DNA of 64,000 bases, from the NCBI RefSeq assembly GCF_965204935.1, contig NZ_CBDBFO010000002.1, one strand, 5' to 3'. Below, in pieces: positions 37,368-46,092 of the stretch; position 1 is the first letter of the stretch, and every line of letters starts with the position of its first letter. Position numbers and translations under genes: made by a program. This stretch comes from Hoeflea_A sp965204935 (GTDB lineage Bacteria; Pseudomonadota; Alphaproteobacteria; Rhizobiales; Rhizobiaceae). A model generated the notes under the pieces. It was not told the origin of the DNA, made no database searches, and saw only the letters and a program-made list of their open reading frames with translations.

Positions 37368-38843
37368 ATGGCAGGGGCGCTTTTCCTGATAACCATCGCG
37401 GTTTCCGGTCTGCTCGCGCTGCTCGTTCCGGCGATCCTGGTTGCAGTGGCGCATTCAGAAGTCGATCTGGCAACCGACATGCTGCTCCTCTTCGCGGTGG
37501 GCAGCTTTGTTGCTGTCGCGGTCGTCACCGCCCTTTCGGGCAGGGCCAAGAAGACAGAGCGCGCATTCACCTATCTGGCGCTTGTCGGTGTGTGGGCCAT
37601 CACACCGCTCATTGGCGGTCTGTTCTACGTCGTGCTTGCCGAACTTCCCTTCCTGCCTGCCTGGTTCGAGGCCGTCGGGGCGCTGACGACATCGGGTGCT
37701 TCTGTCATTGTGCGTGAAAGCGCGCCTGCGGGACTGCTGTTCTGGCGCAGTTCAACAGAGTGGTATGGCGGCTTTCTTGCCCTTGCGTCCATTGTCCACG
37801 TGCTCGCTCCGGCCGGTTTCGGCGGCCTGCAGACCGCGGGGAGCCGCATGCTTTCCGCAAATCCGGACGAGGGGTTATTCCGGTTGGAAACCTACAGCAC
37901 TCTCGCGCTTCAATACGGATTGATCACCGCCGTTGTCTTTTTCGGATTGATGGTGTTCGGCGTGGCGCCCCTGAACGCGATGATGCTCAGCATGATCTCG
38001 GCCGCGACCGGTGGCTTTCTTCCCTTCACGGGGCCGCTGGAAGAGAATATCGGAAGGGGTGCGGCCACGGTAATGGCCCTCGGGCTTTGTCTTGGCACCA
38101 TGAGTGTTTTTTGGCGGCGCAATATCCTGCGCAGACCGAAGCGGATATTCCAGAACAACCTCGAAGCTATCATCGTCGTTTCAATTATCGCGGCACTTTC
38201 AATTGCCTATGCGGCGCGGATACTCGACGTGTCGGGCGGTTCAATTGGACAAGGCTTGTTTGCCGCGTTGCAGGAAGGTTTTTTCACCGCTTCCTCGCTG
38301 ATTTCAACCAGCGGCATCGAAACCCGGCCGGGTGTGATAGCGCTGCTGCCGGGAATCGTTGTTCTCGCCATCATATTTGTCGGGGCAGGGGTCTATTCGA
38401 CATCGGGCGGCGTGAAGGTGTTCAGGATCGGCGCGATGTGGGTCTATACGATCGCGGAACTTAACCGGCTGATCTATCCGAACAGTGTCGACCGACACAG
38501 GTTCGGCGACCTTCTCATTGACCGGCGCTCAATGCAGGCGATCTGGACATACTTAATCATTGCCGTGCTTGTCGTGGGAACCGGCGCCATGTTGCTGGCC
38601 CTGACAGCGACGGGTTTCGAAGCGGCTATCGTGATGTCAGTATCTTTCTTTTCCAATGCCAGTCCGGTCTATGACGCCCTGCGCCCGCTGGCCAGCGAGC
38701 CGACATTGCAGGAATGGCCCAGTTTTCAGGAGCTTCCGCACAAGGTCACCTATTTGGTGTCGATCTTTCTCATGCTGATCGGCCGGTTGGAAGTGCTGGT
38801 CATATTCGCCGTCCTGAATGTCAAATACTGGTACAACCGATAG
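37368..38843 (+). CDS. trkH: TrkH, potassium-uptake channel subunit
   Basis: Integral membrane subunit for potassium (plus H+ or Na+) uptake. It has 491 residues with about ten or more hydrophobic segments. Four selectivity-filter-like P-loops of the KtrB/TrkH family can be traced, including EAVGALTTSGASV, SAATGGFLPF, TASSLISTSGIETRPG and FSNASPVYDALRP. It lies 5 bp after trkA and before hfq. Confidence 0.95.
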   Translation: MAGALFLITIAVSGLLALLVPAILVAVAHSEVDLATDMLLLFAVGSFVAVAVVTALSGRAKKTERAFTYLALVGVWAITPLIGGLFYVVLAELPFLPAWFEAVGALTTSGASVIVRESAPAGLLFWRSSTEWYGGFLALASIVHVLAPAGFGGLQTAGSRMLSANPDEGLFRLETYSTLALQYGLITAVVFFGLMVFGVAPLNAMMLSMISAATGGFLPFTGPLEENIGRGAATVMALGLCLGTMSVFWRRNILRRPKRIFQNNLEAIIVVSIIAALSIAYAARILDVSGGSIGQGLFAALQEGFFTASSLISTSGIETRPGVIALLPGIVVLAIIFVGAGVYSTSGGVKVFRIGAMWVYTIAELNRLIYPNSVDRHRFGDLLIDRRSMQAIWTYLIIAVLVVGTGAMLLALTATGFEAAIVMSVSFFSNASPVYDALRPLASEPTLQEWPSFQELPHKVTYLVSIFLMLIGRLEVLVIFAVLNVKYWYNR

Positions 38844-39040
38844 AGATAGTGTTGGTTTTTGCTCAACCATAGCGACAGACCGGCCGTTTTAAGATTGCGG
38901 ATTAGGTGCCGATTTGATAACCAACAAAGTGGTGTGTACTCGGAAGACTGACTGCTGCTACAAAAAATAAATCCCACGATGGAGTTCAGGTACAGCCGTT
39001 CAAGAAGAAAAAACCGGCAAGGACAAGGAAAACTGGCGCA

Positions 39041-39289
39041 ATGGCGGAGCGTTCTCAGAATCTGCAGGACCAATTTCTCAATACTGTCAGAAAACAAAAG
39101 GTTCCACTCACCATATTCTTGATCAATGGTGTGAAGTTGACGGGCGTGGTCACATCTTTTGACAATTTCTGTGTTTTGCTGCGCCGAGATGGCCATTCGC
39201 AGCTCGTTTACAAGCATGCGATTTCGACGATCATGCCGGGCCAGCCTATTCAGATGTTCGAAGGCGAAGAAGCAAGCCGTGAAGGCTGA
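39041..39289 (+). CDS. hfq: RNA chaperone Hfq
   Basis: Hexameric Sm-like RNA chaperone for small-RNA regulation. It has 82 residues. Sm1 motif is VPLTIFLINGVKLTGVVTSFD and Sm2 is YKHAISTIMPG, both complete. Ribosome binding site AAGGACAAGGA lies before the ATG. The 197-bp gap upstream from trkH holds AT-rich sequence where the promoter is likely. It overlaps hflX by 11 bp. Confidence 0.97.
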   Translation: MAERSQNLQDQFLNTVRKQKVPLTIFLINGVKLTGVVTSFDNFCVLLRRDGHSQLVYKHAISTIMPGQPIQMFEGEEASREG

Positions 39290-40661
39290 CCAGACCAAAG
39301 ACAAAATCAGCATTGGAAACAACCAGACGGAAACGGACGGGCGAGGGGATTCCACGCGCGCGCTGGTCATCGTTCCCGTTCTGAAATCGTCCGCCCAGGC
39401 GAACGGACCGGCTGGTCAGCCGTCACGGCTGTCGCATCCAGGCGATCTGCGGATGGCGGAAGCCGTGGGACTGGCCGAGGCGATCGACCTCGACGTTGTA
39501 CATGCCGACACCGTGCTGCTGAATACGGTTCGTCCGGCAACCCTGATCGGCTCGGGCAAGGTTGATGAAATTGCGGGGCTTGTCGTCAGCCTTGATGCCG
39601 GCCTGGTGATCGTTGACCATCCTCTCACACCGGTCCAACAGCGCAATCTCGAAAAGGCCTGGGCTGCAAAGGTCATCGACAGGACCGGACTGATCCTGGA
39701 AATCTTCGGACGCCGCGCTTCGACACGTGAGGGCGTGCTTCAGGTACAGCTGGCCCACCTCAATTATCAAAAGGGCAGGCTGGTACGGAGCTGGACCCAC
39801 CTGGAACGCCAGCGCGGTGGCGCCGGATTCATGGGCGGTCCCGGAGAGACGCAGATCGAGGCCGACAGGCGCATTCTGCAGGACAAGATTGTGCGTCTTG
39901 AGCGGGATCTGGAGCAGGTCCGGCGGACGCGGCATCTGCATCGCGCGAAACGTAAGAAGGTCCCGCATCCGGTGGTGGCTCTTGTCGGTTATACGAATGC
40001 CGGCAAGTCCACATTGTTCAACAAGATCACGGGCGCGGACGTGCTTGCCGAGGATATGTTGTTCGCCACGCTGGACCCGACGCTGCGGCGTATGACGCTG
40101 CCACACGGCCGGATGGTGATCCTGTCCGACACCGTCGGCTTCATTTCCGACCTTCCCACCCATCTCGTCGCGGCATTTCGTGCGACCCTCGAAGAAGTGT
40201 TGGAGGCTGACCTCATTTTGCACGTCCGGGACATGTCGGATCCGGACAACCAGGCGCATAGCGCGGATGTCCTGCGGATCCTTGACGAACTTGGTGTCAA
40301 CAAGGACGAGTCCAGCCACGTTGACATCATTGAAGTATGGAACAAGATCGACCTCCTGCCGGAGACCGCCGTCGCCGACATGTCCGGCAAGCTGGCGTCG
40401 TCGCAGAGGATCGCAGCCGTTTCGGCTGTTACGGGCGAGGGGATCGATACGCTGCTCGCATTGATCGAGGAAACCCTCTCGGGAAAGCTGCTCAGCGAGA
40501 CCGTCGTGCTGCGTCCACGAGAGCTGTCGCATATGGCGTGGCTCTACGATCACGCGAGTGTGCTGGACCGTCAGGACCGAGAGGATGGCAGTGTTGCGCT
40601 TGATCTTGAAATCACCCAGCACGAGATGGCAGAATTTGAGCGGCGCCGGCTAGCGGGGTAG
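39279..40661 (+). CDS. hflX: HflX, ribosome-associated GTPase
   Basis: GTPase of the Obg-HflX group that acts on stalled ribosomes under stress. It has 460 residues. The N-terminal HflX domain includes LIGSGKVDEIAGLV and LQVQLAHLNYQKGRL, and the glycine-rich linker GGAGFMGGPGETQIEADRR. The G domain has G1 GYTNAGKSTLFN, G3 DTVGFI and G4 NKID. GTG at 39279, inside the end of hfq, is the likely start because no ATG is well placed; the longer frame runs through hfq. Confidence 0.94.
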   Translation: MKADQTKDKISIGNNQTETDGRGDSTRALVIVPVLKSSAQANGPAGQPSRLSHPGDLRMAEAVGLAEAIDLDVVHADTVLLNTVRPATLIGSGKVDEIAGLVVSLDAGLVIVDHPLTPVQQRNLEKAWAAKVIDRTGLILEIFGRRASTREGVLQVQLAHLNYQKGRLVRSWTHLERQRGGAGFMGGPGETQIEADRRILQDKIVRLERDLEQVRRTRHLHRAKRKKVPHPVVALVGYTNAGKSTLFNKITGADVLAEDMLFATLDPTLRRMTLPHGRMVILSDTVGFISDLPTHLVAAFRATLEEVLEADLILHVRDMSDPDNQAHSADVLRILDELGVNKDESSHVDIIEVWNKIDLLPETAVADMSGKLASSQRIAAVSAVTGEGIDTLLALIEETLSGKLLSETVVLRPRELSHMAWLYDHASVLDRQDREDGSVALDLEITQHEMAEFERRRLAG

Positions 40662-40701
40662 TTTTAAGCTACTGGATTCATTTAGTAATTATGGCTCTCC
40701 G

Positions 40702-41067
40702 TTAACTGGGTTCAAAGAGCTCAATAGCATTTCCGGATGGGTCTTCGCAAAGAATTTGATTTCCGCCCGGACCCTCGATGATTTCGTTTCGAAACCGGAC
40801 ATTCGCATCCCGTAACCGCTCCACAACCGACGCCAGTTCGGGAACGGTCAAAACAATTCTGCACCATCCGCCAGGTTGCGGCTCGGAGCCGTCCGGCATG
40901 GGTTGCGAGGCGGATGCCGGCGGTCCGGCCAACCAGAGTTTCAGGTCATCTTTGCCGAGGATTGCCATGGCCGGTCCGTATTGCTGTTCAAGTTCGAACC
41001 CAAGTTGCGACGTGTAGAATGAAACGGATTCTTCGACATCGTGTACGATGTACCGGACCTGCGCCAT
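40702..41067 (-). CDS. small VOC-superfamily (glyoxalase-type) protein
   Basis: A 121-residue single-module VOC protein: MAQVRYIVHDVEESVSFYTS at the start and the C-terminal metal-site pattern LCEDPSGNAIELFEP. Family members include bleomycin-resistance and glyoxalase-like proteins; substrate is unknown. The ATG at 41067 follows GAGGTTA. It is convergent with hflX and is the last gene of the leftward block, 71 bp after the GFA-family gene. Confidence 0.88.
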   Translation of the reverse strand: MAQVRYIVHDVEESVSFYTSQLGFELEQQYGPAMAILGKDDLKLWLAGPPASASQPMPDGSEPQPGGWCRIVLTVPELASVVERLRDANVRFRNEIIEGPGGNQILCEDPSGNAIELFEPS

Positions 41068-41138
41068 CTTAACCTCCATGACGAAACTCAACACGCCGGG
41101 GATAGAACAAACCTGCACCTCTCAGGACAGTTCGTCCA

Positions 41139-41558
41139 TCACCGTGGCGGTTCTTTCTTATAGGTCGGCACGCCATCCGGAATGATGACACCATCGAGCC
41201 TGCGGATTGTCCAGATATGCGCGACTTCTGAAAGATCGGGCGCCGTATCGAGCGTGCCGCCCTTGACGCTCACACGATCCGGATTGTCGTTTCCTATGTG
41301 CCACAGGCGCGATCCGCATTCGGGGCAAAAGTAACAATCGAGCATACCACCGGTGTCGGTCCGTCGTGCCCACTGCTTCGGTGAGCCTTGAAGCAATTGC
41401 AAATCACCACCTTGAACGATCACCGAAATGCCAAAAGCCGAGGATGATTGTTTCTGGCATTCACGGCAGTGGCAGACATAGGTCTCGATCGGTTCGCCGT
41501 TCAGCCTGAAACGAACGGCACCGCATTGGCATTGTCCATGGGGCAGGGTGCTAGTCAT
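41139..41558 (-). CDS. GFA-family zinc protein (formaldehyde-activating-enzyme-like)
   Basis: A 139-residue zinc protein of the glutathione-dependent formaldehyde-activating (GFA/Mss4-like) family. Metal-ligand cysteines are in CQCGAVRF, CHCRECQK and YFCPECGSRLWH. Despite the family name most members have no proven enzyme activity. Its ATG overlaps the mazG stop by 8 bp, so before the transposon insertion it was probably translationally coupled to mazG. The insertion may have polar effects on it. Confidence 0.9.
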   Translation of the reverse strand: MTSTLPHGQCQCGAVRFRLNGEPIETYVCHCRECQKQSSSAFGISVIVQGGDLQLLQGSPKQWARRTDTGGMLDCYFCPECGSRLWHIGNDNPDRVSVKGGTLDTAPDLSEVAHIWTIRRLDGVIIPDGVPTYKKEPPR

Positions 41559-41786
41559 GGTTCTTGGCGTCCTGCCAAAGGGCCTCCATGCGATCGAGCG
41601 TGGCGCCGTTCACGTCTTCATCGGCCTCCTGAAGCTTGCGTTCGATGTGAGAGAAGCGACGGCGAAACTTCGTATTGGTGCCCCGCAAAGCCATTTCCGG
41701 ATCGACGTCGACGTGACGGCCAATGTTGACCAGTGCAAAGACCAGGTCGCCGAATTCGTCGCGTACCTTGTCGTTGTCCCCGATTT
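41551..41786 (-). pseudogene. mazG: mazG, 3' fragment cut off by the first Tn3-family element
   Basis: The C-terminal part of a nucleoside triphosphate pyrophosphohydrolase. It encodes QIGDNDKVRDEFGDLVFALV and the helical remainder to the stop codon; the EFGD motif belongs to the second MazG domain. Joining it to the 5' fragment with a single copy of the GATTT duplication gives an uninterrupted 271-codon frame. The frame remains open for a short way into the transposon end (to 41976), but that part is not MazG. Confidence 0.93.
41782..41786. repeat. target-site duplication GATTT, left copy
   Basis: Five bases immediately outside the left inverted repeat, matched by 46088-46092 at the right end. 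Five base pairs is the standard duplication for the Tn3 family. Confidence 0.92.
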
Positions 41787-41830
41787 GGGCTAAACGGACC
41801 ATAGCTGCATATATGTACATCTGAAAGAAC
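41787..41830 (+). repeat. left terminal inverted repeat of the first Tn3-family element
   Basis: Starts GGGCTAAACGGACCATAGCT and ends ATCTGAAAGAAC. It matches the inverse complement of 46044-46087 at 41 of 44 positions (differences at positions 3, 22 and 30). Confidence 0.94.
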
Positions 41831-41905
41831 ATATGGTGTACAAAACACGTTGACGTAGGGCTGCGGTTGATCTGAGATCGGGTATCTTTTCCGAATGGAG
41901 CGAGC

Positions 41906-44833
41906 ATGTCTGATCGATCATTTCTGGAATCCTGGAGCCTGGATTTCAACGACATGGAGTTCGTTGAGGCGTTCAATTTAACCAGCCGGATACGGGTCGC
42001 CTTTCAACTGCGATTTTTCCGGGCGCATGGGCGTTTTCCTTCCCGTGAGCAAGATCTCAGTTCCGAAGGTCTGGAGTATTTGGCCCAGCAACTGGACGTG
42101 AGGGTTCCGTTTGATCAAGAGACCTTCGATTACCGCCACGTCAATGCTCGCCGCCACCGTGTTGCCATTCTGAAACATCTTGGGGTGCGCCGCGCCACAG
42201 ACCGGGACCGCTTGACCTTGCGCTCATGGATTGCCGAGGATTGCCGCCAGTCAGCTCCGACTGTGGAGGAGCAAGTTGCATCGGCATATGCGTGGTGCCT
42301 CAGCAACTCGATCTACGTTCCGTCTGACAAGATCATGGAGCGGCTGGTGCGTAGTGCCAGACATGACTTTCTTGAGGATTTACTGGCAACGACAGCCCGA
42401 GTTCTTCCGGCTAACACGCGGCGGCAGTTGGACGAGAGCCTTTCGGAACCAAGGGAGCCTGGTGGGTTTCACCTGATGAAGAACGGGGTTGGTTCGGTTT
42501 CACTCACCAACGTCCTGGGGGCCTGTGACCGCCTGACTTTTCTTGCGGGTCTCGATTTGTCCTCTGAGCATTTGGCTGGCATTGACCCTACATGGACCGC
42601 CATGTTGTGCCGCCGGGTTGAACGGGAGAACGCTTCGGAAATGCGGCGGCATAGCGATGATCGTCGGATCGGCCTCTATGCCCTGTATCTCATGGATCGT
42701 CAGAAAAAGCTGACGGATGATCTGATCGATCTGTTTCTGGAAATCACGCATCGCCTTCAAACCCGCTCACGGCGAAGGGTGATTGCCAATATCGCCCGCG
42801 ACATCGAACGGGTTTATGGCAAGGATCAGCTGTTGTGCGCCATTGCGGAGGCGGCGGTTGAGGATCCGGAGGGGCGGGTCGTCGATGTGATCTACCCGGT
42901 TGCCGGTGTTGCGAAGTTGAAGGCTGTGATTGAAGAGTATCGCGCCAGCGGCACTCTGGACAAGCGCATCCAGACTGTCATGCGCGGCTCCTATGCCAGC
43001 CATTACCGCAGGATGATGCCGCCGCTCCTGTCCGTGCTGCAATTTCGGTCGAACAATACAGTCTGGCGTCCAATACTCGATGCCCTTGAAAGGATCACCG
43101 AATGGCGGGAAGAGGGTCGCAGGATAGTGCCTGTCGAGCTTGCACCTGCCGGGTCCATTCCTGCGGGCTGGAAGGAGTTTGTCGTTGACGACAAGGGGCA
43201 TTTGAACGTGATTTCCTATGAAATCTGCATACTTGGCCAACTTCGTTCCAGTATCCGCGCACGTGAGATATGGATTGAAGGCGCTGATCGCTACCGCAAT
43301 CCGGACCAGGATTTGCCCGCCGATTTCGATGAGCGTCGCGAGTCCTACTACGCCGACCTTGGCCTGCCTCGGGACGCGCAGGCCTTTGTCGCAAATATTC
43401 GTAGCCAACTGGAGCAAGAGTTACGATTGTTGAACGAGACACTGCCGAAAAACGACAAGGTCCGATTGCGGGAAACGGGGGATAACCGCATCTGTGTCAC
43501 GCCTTTCGAGCGCCAACCGGAGCCAGCCGGTTTGATCAGCTTGAAGAACGAGATCGGGCGAACCTGGCCAATGACAAGCCTTCTCGATGTCCTGAAGGAA
43601 ACCGCCTTGGATACCCGGTTTCTGGATTGCTTTGAGAGTTCGGCAAGTCGAGAGGTGTTGCCGGAAGGTGTCCGCAACCGACGTCTGCTGCTTGCGCTTT
43701 ACGGGGTTGGCACAAATGCCGGTCTCCAACGGATTGCAACCGGAACCGAGGATGTCAGCATTGATGAACTCGCCCACGTTTATAGACGCTATGTCAACGC
43801 CACTGCGCTGAGGGCGGCCTGCGCCAAGGTGGCCAACGCCACACTCGCCATTCGCGACCCGGATATCTGGGGTCCGGTTGGGACTGCATGCGCGGCAGAC
43901 TCCACGAAATTTGGCGCTTGGGACCGCAACCTCATGACGGAATGGCACGCCCGCTATGGCGGTCGGGGCGTGATGATTTACTGGCATGTCGAGCGGCGGG
44001 CAACCTGTATCTATTCGCAACTGAAGCGATGTTCATCCTCTGAAGTGGCGGCCATGATCGAGGGGGTGCTTCGCCATTGTACGGACATGGAAATCCAGCG
44101 CCAGTATGTGGATTCCCACGGGCAGAGTGTCGTGGGCTTTGCTTTTGCGCATCTTTTCAATTTTGAACTGGCTCCCCGGCTCAAGGCGATTGCAAGCCAA
44201 AAACTGATGCTGGCATCTGCTGACCAACGCGCCAACCTGTCAAATCTCACCCCTATTCTTGCGGGCGTCGTGGACTGGGACGAGATTGCGCGCCAATACG
44301 ACGAGATGGTCAAGTATGCTGCTGCGATGCAACATGGCACGGCCGATCCCGAGTCGATCTTGCGGCGCTTTTCCAAGGGGGATGTGATGCACCCTACCTA
44401 CAAGGCGCTGGCGGAACTCGGTCGGGCCGTGAAAGCAATCTTCCTTTGCCGCTATCTCCGGCTTGAAAGCTACCGTCGCGAGATCAACGAAGGTCTGAAC
44501 GTGATCGAGAACTGGAACAGCGCAAACGGATTTGTGTTTTTCGGCAAGGGCGGAGAGATATCAACCAACCGGGTCAACGAGCAGGAGATTGCGGCGCTGT
44601 CGCTCCAACTCGTCCAGGCCTCGCTTGTCTACGTCAATACGCACATGGTGCAGTCAATCCTGTCCGACCCGAGTTGGGCAGAACGGATGACGCCGGAAGA
44701 CATGCGAGGGCTGTCACCGTTGTTCTACAAATACATCAATCCCTACGGCCACTTCGAATTGGACTTCGAGCAGCGCATCGAATTCGACAGAAATTTGCTG
44801 GCCGCACAGGCGTCATTACGGGTATACCCGTAA
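41906..44833 (+). CDS. tnpA: Tn3-family transposase TnpA
   Basis: Replicative transposase of 975 residues, full family length. The N-terminal half is the DUF4158-type region; the C-terminal half is the DDE catalytic domain. By alignment of motifs the acidic triad is Asp665 (AADSTKFGAW), Asp736 (QYVDSHGQS) and Glu884 (GKGGEIS). The segment YGGRGVMIYWHVER is also family-typical. It starts 75 bp inside the left inverted repeat after a GGAGCGAG ribosome binding site. Its C-terminal part is very similar to the transposase of the second Tn3-type element (58664-60231). No frameshift is seen, so it may be active. Confidence 0.96.
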   Translation: MSDRSFLESWSLDFNDMEFVEAFNLTSRIRVAFQLRFFRAHGRFPSREQDLSSEGLEYLAQQLDVRVPFDQETFDYRHVNARRHRVAILKHLGVRRATDRDRLTLRSWIAEDCRQSAPTVEEQVASAYAWCLSNSIYVPSDKIMERLVRSARHDFLEDLLATTARVLPANTRRQLDESLSEPREPGGFHLMKNGVGSVSLTNVLGACDRLTFLAGLDLSSEHLAGIDPTWTAMLCRRVERENASEMRRHSDDRRIGLYALYLMDRQKKLTDDLIDLFLEITHRLQTRSRRRVIANIARDIERVYGKDQLLCAIAEAAVEDPEGRVVDVIYPVAGVAKLKAVIEEYRASGTLDKRIQTVMRGSYASHYRRMMPPLLSVLQFRSNNTVWRPILDALERITEWREEGRRIVPVELAPAGSIPAGWKEFVVDDKGHLNVISYEICILGQLRSSIRAREIWIEGADRYRNPDQDLPADFDERRESYYADLGLPRDAQAFVANIRSQLEQELRLLNETLPKNDKVRLRETGDNRICVTPFERQPEPAGLISLKNEIGRTWPMTSLLDVLKETALDTRFLDCFESSASREVLPEGVRNRRLLLALYGVGTNAGLQRIATGTEDVSIDELAHVYRRYVNATALRAACAKVANATLAIRDPDIWGPVGTACAADSTKFGAWDRNLMTEWHARYGGRGVMIYWHVERRATCIYSQLKRCSSSEVAAMIEGVLRHCTDMEIQRQYVDSHGQSVVGFAFAHLFNFELAPRLKAIASQKLMLASADQRANLSNLTPILAGVVDWDEIARQYDEMVKYAAAMQHGTADPESILRRFSKGDVMHPTYKALAELGRAVKAIFLCRYLRLESYRREINEGLNVIENWNSANGFVFFGKGGEISTNRVNEQEIAALSLQLVQASLVYVNTHMVQSILSDPSWAERMTPEDMRGLSPLFYKYINPYGHFELDFEQRIEFDRNLLAAQASLRVYP

Positions 44834-44936
44834 TGACACTCCCGATGAACAGGTCAACAGGCCGTTTTTGTGTTTATTTCGGGTCTGAATCGGGATAATG
44901 AACAGATCATGTAGAGGGCACACCCAAAATGAACAG
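44834..44936. other. candidate resolution (res) region of the first Tn3-family element
   Basis: The gap between tnpA and tnpR holds three direct copies of ATGAACAG, at 44845-44852, 44898-44905 and 44929-44936; the last overlaps the tnpR start. The first two extend to ATGAACAGGTCA and ATGAACAGATCA. In Tn3 elements the res site recognised by the serine resolvase lies next to tnpR and has several subsites. This assignment is inference from place and repeats; the dyad structure is weak. Confidence 0.4.
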
Positions 44937-45486
44937 TTTTCAGGCCAGGATCGGATATGCGCGGACCTCGACCATCGATCAGAATCTCGATGCCCAGGTG
45001 AAGGCTTTGGAAGCGGCGGGATGTGGCGTGGTCAGGACCGAGCAGAAAAGCGGCACCACTCTGGAAGGACGACCGGAACTGAAAACCATCCTCGACTTCA
45101 TCCATCCCGGCGAGACACTGGTGGTCACCCGCATTGACCGGCTGGCCCGCAGTCTCGGCGACCTGCAGACCATCGCGACCCACCTGAAATCAAAGGGGGC
45201 GTATCTGGTTGCCACAGAGCAGCCGGTCGATACCGCCTCGGCAACAGGAAAGGCCTTCTTTGACATGCTCGGGGTTTTTGCCGAGTTCGAAACCAACCTG
45301 CGACAGGAGCGCCAGGCCGAGGGCATCGCTGCCGCAAAGCTGCGGGGTATCTACCGCGGACGGACCCCCAAAATAGACATGGCGGCCATCCAGGCCAGAC
45401 TGACCGAAGGGCTCTCTCCCACAGAGATTGCGCGCGACATGGGTATCTCGCGCGGCACTGTCTACAAAGCGAAGGCATTGATGTGA
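44929..45486 (+). CDS. tnpR: serine resolvase/invertase TnpR
   Basis: Site-specific recombinase that resolves cointegrates formed by replicative transposition. It has 185 residues. The catalytic serine is Ser14 in RIGYARTSTIDQNLDAQ. VVTRIDRLARSLGD and LGVFAEFETNLRQERQAEG are the conserved catalytic and dimer segments. The C-terminal helix-turn-helix is LSPTEIARDMGISRGTVYKA. It overlaps the next gene by 4 bp. Confidence 0.95.
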   Translation: MNSFQARIGYARTSTIDQNLDAQVKALEAAGCGVVRTEQKSGTTLEGRPELKTILDFIHPGETLVVTRIDRLARSLGDLQTIATHLKSKGAYLVATEQPVDTASATGKAFFDMLGVFAEFETNLRQERQAEGIAAAKLRGIYRGRTPKIDMAAIQARLTEGLSPTEIARDMGISRGTVYKAKALM

Positions 45487-45989
45487 AAAAGAAGAACAAG
45501 AGGCGGGTTCGATCCTCAGCCAGGCGGCGGACGCCCAGCAATGCAAACACAACCGTGATCAGGATGCCTGCAACATCCAGGGCTGTCCCCCCGCGCGCTC
45601 TGACCCCGCAACTCTGTGATCGTCTGCGTCGCGACCTCATGAAGGCCTGTCGCGAAGTTGCTGAAACTCATGGGCTCACCGTCGAGGGAGGAGGTCTGAG
45701 CGACATCGATCTGCGGCACGGGTTCGGGATCGGGTTCCGTGTCGGGATCCCGATGGAAGACGGGGCGCTCTACTCGCCGGACAAGGCCCTGTTCGAGGTT
45801 CTGGCACCGCAATTCGGGTTGGAACCCTCCGATTATGGCCGGACGTTCTCGCGGGAAGGTGAACGCTATCGGATCGTGGGGATCAATCCCAACCGGCCCA
45901 AATACCCGGTCAGCGCCGAGCGGGTCGCGGATGGGCGCGGTTTCAAGTTCCCGGCCGAAAATGTCGCGCGCTATCTGCTATATTCATAG
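45483..45989 (+). CDS. transposon passenger protein of unknown function
   Basis: A 168-residue protein, GTG start overlapping the tnpR stop (GTGA), so translation is probably coupled. The first 45 residues are highly basic (KKKNKRRVRSSARRRTP), which could be a nucleic-acid-binding tail. The rest has a compact conserved-looking domain: SPDKALFEVLAPQFGLEPSD, then YRIVGINPNRPKYPVSAERV and GFKFPAENVARYL. I have a general memory of similar short proteins on rhizobial mobile elements but no assigned function. Confidence 0.78.
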   Translation: MKKKNKRRVRSSARRRTPSNANTTVIRMPATSRAVPPRALTPQLCDRLRRDLMKACREVAETHGLTVEGGGLSDIDLRHGFGIGFRVGIPMEDGALYSPDKALFEVLAPQFGLEPSDYGRTFSREGERYRIVGINPNRPKYPVSAERVADGRGFKFPAENVARYLLYS

Positions 45990-46043
45990 GGGATCATGGA
46001 CGCCGGATTTGTGTTCATTAAGGCAGCCATTTGTTCCCTGTCC

Positions 46044-46087
46044 GTTCTTTCAGATGTCCATATATACAGCTATGGTCCGTTTAGGCC
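46044..46087 (-). repeat. right terminal inverted repeat of the first Tn3-family element
   Basis: Reads inward GGCCTAAACGGACCATAGCT and on to ATCTGAAAGAAC. It matches the left repeat at 41 of 44 positions. Confidence 0.94.
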
Positions 46088-46092
46088 GATTT
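46088..46092. repeat. target-site duplication GATTT, right copy
   Basis: Five bases directly after the right inverted repeat, identical to 41782-41786. Confidence 0.92.

Larger units (their letters stand above)
41787..46087 (+). mobile_element. complete Tn3-family transposon, about 4.3 kb, inserted in mazG
   Basis: Bounded by 44-bp inverted repeats and flanked by GATTT duplications. It carries tnpA, tnpR and one passenger gene, all rightward. The single coherent disruption of mazG and the clean duplication show a simple insertion. No antibiotic- or metal-resistance gene is present. It is distinct from the second Tn3-type element in this window by end sequence and by its site-specific recombinase. 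Confidence 0.94.
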
